From positions 1 to 52,613 of the forward strand of contig CAYYZY010000031.1 of the NCBI GenBank assembly GCA_964475955.1: a DNA stretch of 52,613 nt. Direction: 5' to 3'. The stretch is from DATKZH01 sp964475955. Its GTDB lineage: Bacteria; Planctomycetota; Planctomycetia; Pirellulales; Thermoguttaceae. Of this stretch, positions 27,132 to 35,102 are shown piece after piece. The notes beneath the pieces are model-generated. The model was not told the origin of the DNA. It made no database searches and saw only the letters and a list, made by a program, of their open reading frames with translations. The position numbers and the translations under genes were made by a program. Within the stretch, counting starts at the first letter, position 1; each line of letters begins with the position of its first letter.

Positions 27132-27525
27132 CTTTCTTGCGAAACCGTGCCTCGGGCAACATGGCCGCTGCTACCATCAATTCGTGCGAAGCGCCCGAAA
27201 TCTGTCGGGCACCCGGCGGCGATTTTTCCGCTGCGCCCGAAGCGAAAAAGGGGGGAGGCTGAGAGGTGAGGAGAGGGATAAGGGGAGAGGGATGAAGGAT
27301 GAAGGATGAAGGATGAAGGATGAAGGATGAAGGATGAAGGATCGGCGATCAGTAGTTGGGGGTCGAGTCAGCGGAGCCGGTTCGGAGCGGCGGACGAGAG
27401 ACTGCGCGGAGGAGAGGGATGCTGCGCCACGCCGGGCCCAAATCGCGACGCGACACTGAGGACAACAGGGCGCGGGAGGAGACCGAGCCCTCCCTCCTCA
27501 TCCCTCACCCCTCATCCTCCATCCC
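27132..27525. other. Spacer between gspE-like and gspF-like genes, mostly repeats
   Basis: About 390 bases without a gene, holding the GATGAAG array (27291-27342) and purine-rich sequence. It is unusually long for two genes of one cluster, so the GspF group may have its own promoter. Confidence 0.7.
27291..27342. repeat. GATGAAG heptamer tandem array, about 7.4 copies
   Basis: Seven consecutive copies of GATGAAG plus GAT lie between the gspE-like gene and the first gspF-like gene. It is direct-repeat sequence with no coding content. Confidence 0.95.
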
Positions 27526-28743
27526 TCAACTCTCATCCTTCTCCGCAAAGCCGAGCACGCGGCGCGCTTCCGCCGGACTGGTCAGCCCGGCGCGAATCGC
27601 CTCGTAGGCGCGCCGCCACCGAGAGATCATTCCGGCGCCGACGGCAAGCTGCTCGAGGGCCGCCGCGTCGGACCGAGAGAGGATCGCCCGGCCCAGGTCG
27701 GTGCGTTCCGGAGTGAGCATCTCGACCAGCAAGAGGCGGCCCCGATAGCCCGTCTGGGCGCAGGCCTCGCAGCCGACGGGCACGCGGAACCGTTCGACGG
27801 GGAGCCCCAACCGGGCCGTCTCGTCGTCGCCCGGCCGAGCGCAGTCGCACAGCCGGCGGACCAGCCTTTGCGAGAGGATGGCCAGCAGGCCGCTGCGCAG
27901 GAGGTACGGCTCGATTCCCATGTCGGAGAGCCGGCTGATCGTCGCGGCGGCGCTTCCGGCGTGAAACGTACTCAGCAGGAGGTGGCCGGTGAGCGACGCC
28001 TGAAACGCCGCCTCGGCGGTCGCCCGATCGCGGATCTCGCCGACCATGATCACCTCGGGGTCCTGGCGCATGAGGAAGCGCAGGCCGGTGGCCAAGTCGA
28101 GTTCGACGTTCCGATTGACCTGGGCCTGGGCCACGCCCGGCACGGCCACCTCGATCGGGTCTTCCAGCGAGACGAGGCTTCGGGCCCCGTCGTCGCACGC
28201 GGCGATCTCGCGCAGGCAAGCGTAGACCGTGGTCGTCTTGCCGCAGCCCGCCGGCCCGGTCGCCAGGATCGCGCCGGAGGTCTCCGTCAGGAGTCGGCAA
28301 AGCGGGGAGAGCACGTCGTCGGGCATTCCCAGGTCGTCGAGCCGCTGGTACCGCTGGGCCCCGGCGAACAAGCGGACCACGGCCTTCTCCCCGTAGAGCG
28401 TGGGGAACGTGCTGAGGCGCATCTCCACGTGGCGATGGGGCGTGCGGATGCGGCCTTCCTGGGGCACGTCGGTCCGGTAGGTCAGAAGCTCGGCCAGGAC
28501 CTTGAGCCGCGCCACGATGTTGGCCGACACGGCGGTCGGAAACACCCCTGCCCGCTGCAACACGCCGTCGACGCGGTACTTCAGTTCCAGCCCTGCGGCG
28601 GTCGGCTGCAAGTGAACGTCGCTTGCCCCGTGTTCCTCTCCGGCGGCGAGGACCCGATCGACCACGCGGCTGGCAAGTTGCGGATCCTGCCCGTCGCACT
28701 GCGAGAGCGTTTTGTCGACTAGGTCGCGTATCGAGGCGTCCAT
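27526..28743 (-). CDS. GspE/PilB-like secretion ATPase
   Basis: A 405-residue hexameric ATPase of the T2SS/T4P type. The N-terminal domain (RVLAAGEEHGASDVHLQPTA) leads into the RecA-like core with Walker A LATGPAGCGKTTTVYA, the Asp box region DDGARSLVSLEDPIEVAV, Walker B EVIMVGEIRDRATAEAA and the His box LTGHLLLSTFHAGSAAATIS. A four-Cys cluster (LCDC and GCEACAQTGYRGR) should bind zinc as in GspE/PilB. It powers pseudopilus or pilus assembly at the inner membrane. Start: ATG 28743; the open frame runs far upstream but with no pilin-ATPase content. The family N1 domain is short here. It heads the cluster. Confidence 0.9.
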   Translation of the reverse strand: MDASIRDLVDKTLSQCDGQDPQLASRVVDRVLAAGEEHGASDVHLQPTAAGLELKYRVDGVLQRAGVFPTAVSANIVARLKVLAELLTYRTDVPQEGRIRTPHRHVEMRLSTFPTLYGEKAVVRLFAGAQRYQRLDDLGMPDDVLSPLCRLLTETSGAILATGPAGCGKTTTVYACLREIAACDDGARSLVSLEDPIEVAVPGVAQAQVNRNVELDLATGLRFLMRQDPEVIMVGEIRDRATAEAAFQASLTGHLLLSTFHAGSAAATISRLSDMGIEPYLLRSGLLAILSQRLVRRLCDCARPGDDETARLGLPVERFRVPVGCEACAQTGYRGRLLLVEMLTPERTDLGRAILSRSDAAALEQLAVGAGMISRWRRAYEAIRAGLTSPAEARRVLGFAEKDES

Positions 28744-28778
28744 CGCCGTCCCTCGTGTCGTGGGTGCCGATTGCCGCG

Positions 28779-28801
28779 GCAGGCACACGGCGCGTGCCTG
28801 C
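28779..28801. repeat. GCAGGCAC...GTGCCTGC hairpin
   Basis: Eight-base stem with a seven-base loop. Its core is shared with the perfect hairpin at 39021-39049, so the two are members of one dispersed family. Confidence 0.75.
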
Positions 28802-28982
28802 GAGCATCTCATGCCATCGTGACCCAAATGCGTTTCCCCTTCAAGGGGCGAAACGAGAAGTGGAACGGCGCCCGAGTCCGCAGTAGAATACGGACACCGT
28901 GCCGGATCGAGCACGCCGCGCGACGGCGGCGGGGACCGTGGGTGGGTCGCGGTACGAGACCAACGCGCCCTCCCACCGCCCT

Positions 28983-29030
28983 CGTTCCCAGGCTTCGCCT
29001 GGGAACGCCCTAACGCGAGGCTCCGCCTCG
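28983..29030. repeat. CGTTCCCAGGC/GCCTGGGAACG palindrome plus CGAGGCTCCGCCTCG
   Basis: A 25-base palindrome (CGTTCCCAGGC-TTC-GCCTGGGAACG) at 28983-29007 is followed by a 15-base one (CGAGGCTCCGCCTCG) at 29016-29030. The same pair in the same order recurs at 36758-36805. Confidence 0.9.
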
Positions 29031-29172
29031 CCCGGAATCGAAGACTAAAACCGAAGACGCGTGGGTTTCGTACCTCGACCCACCCTAGGAAGAACGCCCT
29101 GAATTTTTGGCCGAGGGCCGGGACGCGAACATTGGTCGCGAAGAATCGCAATTGCCCAAACGTGAGAGAATC

Positions 29173-30612
29173 ATGAGCAACACCCGCGTGTGTGGCAGCG
29201 TCTTCTGCGTCGTTATCGTGGTCTTCGTCGGTCTCCTGTCGTGCCGCGGCACGGTGGCCGACGAGCCCGGGCGCGGCGACGAAGAGAAGCGGAAAGAGAT
29301 GAAGCTGTTGCAGGAGATCGACATCACCCGTTACCCGGGCAGCTTCGTCTGCCTTGGGGACCTCGACGGCGACCGGCGGGTCGACTTCCTCCTCTATCGC
29401 GAGGGGCCGCAGACCACGCCCGGCTACATGGTCGCGCTGGGGCACGACGGGCGCGAGCTCTGGTCGCGGGGCGATCCGGCGATCGAGCACCACATGCCCG
29501 ACGGCAAGTATCGCGAGCCCGCCCTGCGCGGGATCGCCCTCGTTTTCGACCTCGACCGGGACGGCCGCTCGGAGGTCGTCACCGAATTTTGGGAAGACGG
29601 CCGGCCGATGCTCTACGTGCTCGACGGGGCCACGGGCGAGGTGGAGCAGGGCCGGCCGTCACCGCTGAACCTCGAAGTGCGTTCCGGGGAGCGGAGCCGC
29701 TGTCACCCGGTCGGACGGATCGCCCACCTCCAAGGGCGCGAGAAGCCGCCTTCGGTGGTGCTGATCTACGGGGCCAGCGGCCACACGCCGACGCACGCCG
29801 TCGCCCTCAACGGCAAGCTCGAAACGCTCTGGCACCTCGAAGCCGAGGGCGACGCCTCGGCCCACGTGCCCACGGTGGGCGACGTCGACGGCGACGGGCG
29901 CGACGAGGTCGTCGTCGGCCGGCTCGTGGCGGACGACAACGGCCGGCGTCTCTGGCATCAACAAGCCCAAAGCCACGCCGACTGCACGGCGATCCTCGCG
30001 CAACCGGGCCAGCCCGGGGCCCGCGTGCTGATGAGCATCTGCAACACGGGGCCCGCGCTCTGCCTCTCAGCTTCCGGAGACACAATCTGGGCGAAGACGA
30101 CCGAGGAGGTCCGCCACGGTCAGGGAATCTGGGCGGGCAACTTCCTCGACGAGGAGCCGGGCTGCGAGGTGATCGTGCTTTGCAGCGGGCATCGCGGGGA
30201 GTTCATCACCGTCCGGGCGTCCGACGGCAGCCAGTTGGCCGCCTTCGAGCACCGCCGCGAACTGGAAGGGTATCCCGACTTTCCCTGCGTGGTCAACTGG
30301 CCGAGCACCGGGGTCCAGTCGCTCTGGATCCCCATCGACCGGACGCTGGTCGACGGCCACGGCCACGTGGTCGCCGAGTTGGGCTCGCACGAAGCGCGCC
30401 TGCGCGAGCGGTTACGGTGGGGCACGACCAAGTCGCACGTCGCCACCCAGGCGTTCGCCGTCGACCTCTGCGGCGATGCGCGCGACGAGCTGGTCCTCTA
30501 CCAGCCCTACAACGGCCGAAGCATCATGATCTTCACCCAGCCCGACTCCGACGCGTCGGAGAAACCGTACGTGCATCAGGAGAACGCGTACAACATCCGC
30601 AGTTACTTTTAG
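29173..30612 (+). CDS. Exported FG-GAP/VCBS-type beta-propeller protein (RG-lyase-11-like)
   Basis: A 479-residue protein with a signal peptide (VFCVVIVVFVGLLSCRGTVA) and calcium-type Asp-rich loops: GDLDGDRRVDFLLYR, FDLDRDGRSEVVTEF, GDVDGDGRDEVVVGRL and DLCGDARDELVLY. These are FG-GAP propeller repeats, as in family 11 rhamnogalacturonan lyases, whose C-terminus also ends in a HQ-N-YN-RSYF pattern (here YVHQENAYNIRSYF). Substrate not known; probably polysaccharide-related and extracellular. Start: ATG 29173. It ends in TAG and the same frame stays open for 1500 bases into a decayed glycosidase-like gene, so a readthrough or fusion error cannot be excluded. Confidence 0.8.
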   Translation: MSNTRVCGSVFCVVIVVFVGLLSCRGTVADEPGRGDEEKRKEMKLLQEIDITRYPGSFVCLGDLDGDRRVDFLLYREGPQTTPGYMVALGHDGRELWSRGDPAIEHHMPDGKYREPALRGIALVFDLDRDGRSEVVTEFWEDGRPMLYVLDGATGEVEQGRPSPLNLEVRSGERSRCHPVGRIAHLQGREKPPSVVLIYGASGHTPTHAVALNGKLETLWHLEAEGDASAHVPTVGDVDGDGRDEVVVGRLVADDNGRRLWHQQAQSHADCTAILAQPGQPGARVLMSICNTGPALCLSASGDTIWAKTTEEVRHGQGIWAGNFLDEEPGCEVIVLCSGHRGEFITVRASDGSQLAAFEHRRELEGYPDFPCVVNWPSTGVQSLWIPIDRTLVDGHGHVVAELGSHEARLRERLRWGTTKSHVATQAFAVDLCGDARDELVLYQPYNGRSIMIFTQPDSDASEKPYVHQENAYNIRSYF

Positions 30613-32210
30613 AAAATCGCATTCCATCGCGACGGCACGCCGGTCAAGGCCTGGCTCAACGAGGGCCGCGATGCCCGATCGTACCGCTACCGGGCCGACC
30701 GGGTGGAGCCGTTCCTGCGGCGCAACCTGCACCTGATCCGCGACGGCCTGGCGCCGACGGCCTACTTCATCGACGTCTGGTCGAGCGCCTGCCCGTACGA
30801 CTACTGGACCGCCGACGGCCGGTTCTTCGACCGCGTCGGCACGCGCAACTCCTGGGGCGAGCACTTTGCCTGGATCCGCGATCTGTTGGGCGGCGACGCC
30901 CCGCAGATCTCCGAGAGCGGGCACGACCAGCTCATCGGCTGGCTCGACGGCGCCCAGACCAACCACCTGCGCGTGGGACCGCCGGTCGGTGAGGGGCGTC
31001 ATCGCTGGGCCGTTTGGAACTGGGATTGCGCCGACGCCGAGCGGACCCCCTGGTTCGACGCCGCCCATCACGACCGCTTCATCCTCCACGGGGCCGGCTA
31101 CAGTTCGCGCTACCGGGCCGGCCTCGACGCCCGCCTGCACGGCATGTACAGCGACGACTACATCGCCACCGAAGTGCTCACCGGCCACCCGGCCATGGTC
31201 TCCCGGCCCTTCGGGCGCGACGTAGTGCGAAAGTACTGGCTCCAGCAGCCGGTCGGCCGGGCGCTGGCCATGCGGACCCTCGAGGGGGTCGAGTTCGTCG
31301 GCGACGACCTGCACCGGCAGCACGTGCGCTGGTCGGGCGGCGGCCGGGTTTGGGTCAACCGGGGTGAGGAGGACTGGAACGCGGCCGGCGTCACGCTGCC
31401 CCAGTACGGCTTCCTCGCCCGGGTGCCCACGGCCGACGGGCCGGTCGAGGCCTCGATCGCCCGGCGCGACGGCGTGATCGTCGAGATGAGCCAATCGCCC
31501 GAGCAGCTTTACGTGAACGGCCGGCTGGTGGTCGATTCCCGTTTGCCGATTCGGGTGACGGTCGACGACGTGGAGCACGCCGGCGGGCGCGAGGTGCGGA
31601 TGACCGTCCAGTGGCAGGCCGACGTGCCCATTCCCGAGGGCTACCGGCCGTTCCTCCACTTCTGCGACCACGAGGGCGAGATCGTCTTCCAGGCCAACCA
31701 GGACCCCCGGGCGTTTGCGTCGAGCCGGAAGGGCAAGATCGCCGCCCGCGCCGCCGCCCAGATTCCCGGGGATCTCCAGCCGGGCGACTCGGTGGGACTT
31801 CGCATCGGCCTCTACGATCCCTCCGGCGGCGACCGGCTGCTGCTGGCCGGACCCGGCGACGGCACCCGGCGAATCCGCACGGGCACGCTCCGTCTGGAGG
31901 GCGAAGAGAACGGGGTGACGGGCATCACGTGGACGCCGCACGCGCCCGAGCCCGATCCGCTTCTGGCCCGGCTCAACCCCGAGGCGAAGCCGATCGACTT
32001 CGGGCCGGTGGTCACGGCCAGCGCGTGCCGCCGTTTTCGGTCGAAGTGCGTTGGCCGAAGTTGCCCTGGCGGCTGCCCGAGCCGACCGACGTCGAGCAGG
32101 TCGCCGAAGACGGGCGCGTGGCCGACCGTCAGCCGGTGCGCCTCGACGACGGCACGGTGACGATCCGCTGCGAACCGGGCGTGTTTGCTTACCGGCTGGC
32201 ACGCCCCTGA
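30613..32210 (+). pseudogene. Decayed glycosidase-like gene, 5'-truncated and frameshifted
   Basis: The reading frame of the preceding FG-GAP gene reopens after one TAG and gives 470 codons of well-formed protein with no credible start: KIAFHRDGTPVKAWLNEGRD, then NLHLIRDGLAPTAYFIDVWS and WDCADAERTPWFDAAHHDRF, resembling the catalytic and beta-sandwich parts of a TIM-barrel glycoside hydrolase. Near 32020 homologous content moves to another frame, giving VPPFSVEVRWPKLPWRLPEP through GVFAYRLARP to a stop at 32208-32210. An N-terminal loss plus a small deletion fits a pseudogene; assembly error could explain the frameshift. Enzyme family not identified with certainty. Confidence 0.7.
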
Positions 32211-32234
32211 CCGCGGCGTGAGAGACAGGGTCTT

Positions 32235-33584
32235 TCACCCCCACAGCCGCTCCACGCCGGCCAACGCCGCGTCGGCGAGCCGTTCGGCCGCGCCCGGCTG
32301 GTAGAACGTGCTGCCGACGGTGGTTTCGTAGCCGCCCTCGGCGAACGACTCGCGCGTGGGTAGGTAGCCGATGGCGTCGCCCGAAAGCTCCGCCACGAGC
32401 GTGTGGGCGGCCGTCGAGCGTCGCTCGATCGCCGTGCCGGTGGCCGAGAAGTTCTCGCCCGGCAGGCCGACGATGGCCGCCTCGCCCACGCGAAGCACCA
32501 TCACCTCGACTTCGTCGGGCGCGTGCTGGCGCTCGTACATCGCCAGCCGGAGCTGGGCGAAGAACGCGTCGGGGAGGCCGTCGACCTGGCCCGCAAGCGG
32601 GTTCTCCGCGGCGGCCTGGAGCGTCTCTTCACACCGGCGCCGCTCTTGGTCGCTGATCGGCATGCGGGGAAGCGAGACCGTCTCGCGCGACGCCGCCACC
32701 CGGTCCCCCGCCAACGGCGACCGGGTGCGGATCGCCTCCTGCGCGGCCGCCCCGAGCATGTAGCCGACGCGTTGGGCCATGGTCCAACCGCGGCCCTGCT
32801 GCGGGTCGCGATAGTCGACGTGGTTCACGTCGCCGCAGCACCCGTTGAGAAACAGGCTCGCGAAGCCCTCGCCCCGGGTGCGACCGAGCGACTCGGCCAG
32901 GTAGCCCGGGTAGTCGGCCGAGTAGAGCCAGTTGTCGCCGGCCAGGATCGCCGGGTGCAGGGCGAAATGGACTATCGCGGCGGCCGGCGCGCCCCCGCGC
33001 TCGACGACGAGGCACGTCAGCTCGGGATCGACCGGCCCCCACGCGCCGTCGATCTCGCCCGGATCGAACCCGGGCTGGAGCGCCTCCCAGTTCATCTGGG
33101 TCGACCCGTCCCGCCGGCGCAGGCGCCGGTTGAACGAGACGCGCTCCTCCCGGGCATAGCCCACGCTCAACGTTGCCGGGCGGAGGTCGTCGTTCGCCCG
33201 GCCGACCGCCGCCGCCGCGGTGGCCAGGAAGCGCTCGGCCGCGCTGCGAAAGGGCTCGAAATCGAGGCCGAACAGGAAGCGGTCGCTGGGCGCGGGGGCG
33301 CTGTGCGTGTGGGTGGCGTGCACGAGGACGTTTTCCGGCGGCACGTCGCACTCGGAGGCGATCGTGCTGCGCACCAGCGCGACGTTCTCCCGGTCGAGCA
33401 TGCACACGTCGAGCGCCAGCACGGCGGCCTTCGCGCCGTCGCCTCCTTCGAAGACCATTGCCTTGGCGCAGAGCGGGTCGTGCACGCCGCGAGCGAGGTA
33501 GTCGTCGCGGAAGTTGCCCATCAAGGGCAATCCCGGCTGGGGCGTGAAGTCGACGGTTGCGATGCCGGCGCGGAGGGCCGTCAT
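32235..33584 (-). CDS. Neutral/alkaline ceramidase-like protein
   Basis: A 449-residue protein of the neutral/alkaline non-lysosomal ceramidase (PF04734) type. It opens with RAGIATVDFTPQPGLPLMGN and has HDPLCAKAMVF, the histidine motif VLVHATHTHSAP, the SLFLNGCCGDVNHVDYRDPQ core and a late GYLPTRESFAEGGYET. Family enzymes hydrolyse N-acyl bonds of sphingolipids via zinc; here no signal peptide is seen and the C-terminal domain is absent, so the substrate may differ. Start: ATG 33584, with GGGAC upstream. It is the intact counterpart of the broken gene at 17925-18623. Confidence 0.85.
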   Translation of the reverse strand: MTALRAGIATVDFTPQPGLPLMGNFRDDYLARGVHDPLCAKAMVFEGGDGAKAAVLALDVCMLDRENVALVRSTIASECDVPPENVLVHATHTHSAPAPSDRFLFGLDFEPFRSAAERFLATAAAAVGRANDDLRPATLSVGYAREERVSFNRRLRRRDGSTQMNWEALQPGFDPGEIDGAWGPVDPELTCLVVERGGAPAAAIVHFALHPAILAGDNWLYSADYPGYLAESLGRTRGEGFASLFLNGCCGDVNHVDYRDPQQGRGWTMAQRVGYMLGAAAQEAIRTRSPLAGDRVAASRETVSLPRMPISDQERRRCEETLQAAAENPLAGQVDGLPDAFFAQLRLAMYERQHAPDEVEVMVLRVGEAAIVGLPGENFSATGTAIERRSTAAHTLVAELSGDAIGYLPTRESFAEGGYETTVGSTFYQPGAAERLADAALAGVERLWG

Positions 33585-33804
33585 GGCGAGCGTCCCGATT
33601 TCGTGGCGACTGCATTTATTGGCACGAAGAACACGATACGCGAAGCCGGCCGGCTGTCAACGGGCGGCCTCCCGCTGTGGGCTTGAAGCCGTACGCGCGC
33701 CGTTCGCAGGTCGCGCGCGGACTTGCACGGTCAGAAGCGGGTGATTAGAGTGGATTGCGTGAATCGCGTTGCAGGGCGAAGTGCAGCCGATTGGAAACCA
33801 CAAG

Positions 33805-34401
33805 ATGCCGGCAGTCACGTTGAAGGGTTTTTCCTGGGAGAGGATGATCGCCGCCGTGGACGCCGTGCGAGAACGAGCCCGTCGTGCCACCACGGCCCTG
33901 GCCGGCGTCGGCATCCCTCACGTCGTGGTGGGTGGCAACGCCGTCGCGGCCTGGGTCGCCCGGGCCGACGTCGAGGCGGTGCGAAACACGAAGAACGTGG
34001 ACGTGTTGGTCCGGCGCGAGGATTTCCCGCGCGTGATCGAGACGCTCGAGTCGGCCGGGTTCGTCCACCAAAACGTGGCCGGCGTCGATCTCTTCCTCGA
34101 CGGGCCGGAGGGCTCGGTCCGAAGCGCGATTCACGTCGTCTTCGCGCGCGAGAAGGTGCGCCCCGACTACCTGCTTCCCGCCCCCGACGTGACCGAATCG
34201 GAAGCGGGCCCCGAGTTCGCGGTGGCCACGCTCGAAGCCCTGGTGCGAATGAAGCTGACTTCGTTCCGCCTGAGGGACAAGGTACATTTGCTGGACCTGA
34301 TCGAGGTGGGCCTGATCGACGAGCCGTGGTGCGAGCGGTTCCCGCCTCAGCTCGGCGCGAGGCTGCGGGAGCTGCTCCACGCGCGAGATCGCGAGGCGTG
34401 A
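33805..34401 (+). CDS. Orphan nucleotidyltransferase-fold protein
   Basis: A 198-residue protein with a nucleotidyltransferase core: HVVVGGNAVAAWVARADVEA (glycine motif) and RNTKNVDVLVRREDFPRVIE with an Asp pair typical of the Pol-beta fold. It resembles DUF6036/AbiEii-type proteins, but no clear partner gene is next to it. Possible roles include toxin-antitoxin or antiphage work or enzyme regulation; none is shown. Start: ATG 33805 is chosen; a TTG at 33769 extends the N-terminus. ruvC follows convergently. Confidence 0.6.
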   Translation: MPAVTLKGFSWERMIAAVDAVRERARRATTALAGVGIPHVVVGGNAVAAWVARADVEAVRNTKNVDVLVRREDFPRVIETLESAGFVHQNVAGVDLFLDGPEGSVRSAIHVVFAREKVRPDYLLPAPDVTESEAGPEFAVATLEALVRMKLTSFRLRDKVHLLDLIEVGLIDEPWCERFPPQLGARLRELLHARDREA

Positions 34402-34458
34402 AGGCCGCCGCGGGCCTAGGCCGAGACCGCGACGGAAGGACAACGCCCCGGCTTCCTC

Positions 34459-34953
34459 CTACGGGCGGTCCTTGAGGTAGTGGTGGCAGAGGGCGATGGC
34501 CAGGGCGTCGGCGACGTCGGGCGGCTCGGGCACGTCGGCCAGACCCAGCTCCCGCTGGATCGCGAGCTGGACTTGTCCCTTCGGCGCGCGGCCCGAGCCG
34601 GTCAGGATCTTCTTCACCTGCGTGGCCGAGTAGTGGACCACCGGGATCTCCGCCTGGGCCGCGGCCAGGCAGATCACACCCCGGGCGTGGCCCATGAGGA
34701 TGGCGGTCCGCGGTCGGGCGTAATGGGAGTAGAGCTCTTCCAGGGCGACGACGGAGGGCCGGAACGCGGCGATCACTTCGCCCACGCCCTCGTGGATCGC
34801 CGCCACGCGCTTGGCGATCGAGCCGCGATCGCCGCCGCGGACCACGCCGGCCTCGCAGAGCCGCAGCCGGCGCTCGCACGCCTCGAGCACACCGTAGCCG
34901 GTCACGTTCAAGCCGGGATCGACGCCGAGGATGCGGCCGGGGGTGGGTTGCAT
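34459..34953 (-). CDS. Holliday junction resolvase RuvC
   Basis: A 164-residue RuvC of normal size. The four acidic catalytic residues can be seen: Asp12 in ILGVDPGLNVTGYG, a Glu of Glu72-Glu73 in ALEELYSHY, and Asp146 and Asp149 in PPDVADALAIALCHHYL. RuvC cuts Holliday junctions with RuvAB during recombination repair. Start: ATG 34953. No ruvA or ruvB lies nearby. Confidence 0.95.
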   Translation of the reverse strand: MQPTPGRILGVDPGLNVTGYGVLEACERRLRLCEAGVVRGGDRGSIAKRVAAIHEGVGEVIAAFRPSVVALEELYSHYARPRTAILMGHARGVICLAAAQAEIPVVHYSATQVKKILTGSGRAPKGQVQLAIQRELGLADVPEPPDVADALAIALCHHYLKDRP

Positions 34954-35046
34954 GCGATGTTCACGATGGGCCGTCGTGCCGACGGGGTGACGATGGCGCC
35001 GTCGTGCCGACGGCGGCTAAACGGGGCGATCGCTCATTTGGGCCAA

Positions 35047-35102
35047 CTTCCTGCTTCCTGCTCCCTACTCCCTGCTCCCTGCTCCCTGCTCCCTGCTCCC
35101 TA
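35047..35102. repeat. CTCCCTG-type heptamer array, 8 copies
   Basis: Eight 7-base units (CTTCCTG twice, then CTCCCTA/CTCCCTG) run from 35047 into 35102. The last unit includes the cysS stop codon (35100-35102). Confidence 0.95.

Larger units (their letters stand above)
28744..29172. other. Divergent intergenic region with palindromes
   Basis: About 430 bases between gspE (-) and the FG-GAP gene (+). It contains the GCAGGCAC-GTGCCTGC hairpin at 28779-28801, and a two-part palindrome cluster at 28983-29030. Promoters for both genes must lie here but cannot be read reliably. Confidence 0.7.

Noticed and set aside
24168..27269. 1033-codon plus-strand open frame
   Set aside because: It lies antisense to three GspF-like genes, is rich in Arg, Pro, Gln and His with no domain, and results from high-GC third positions.
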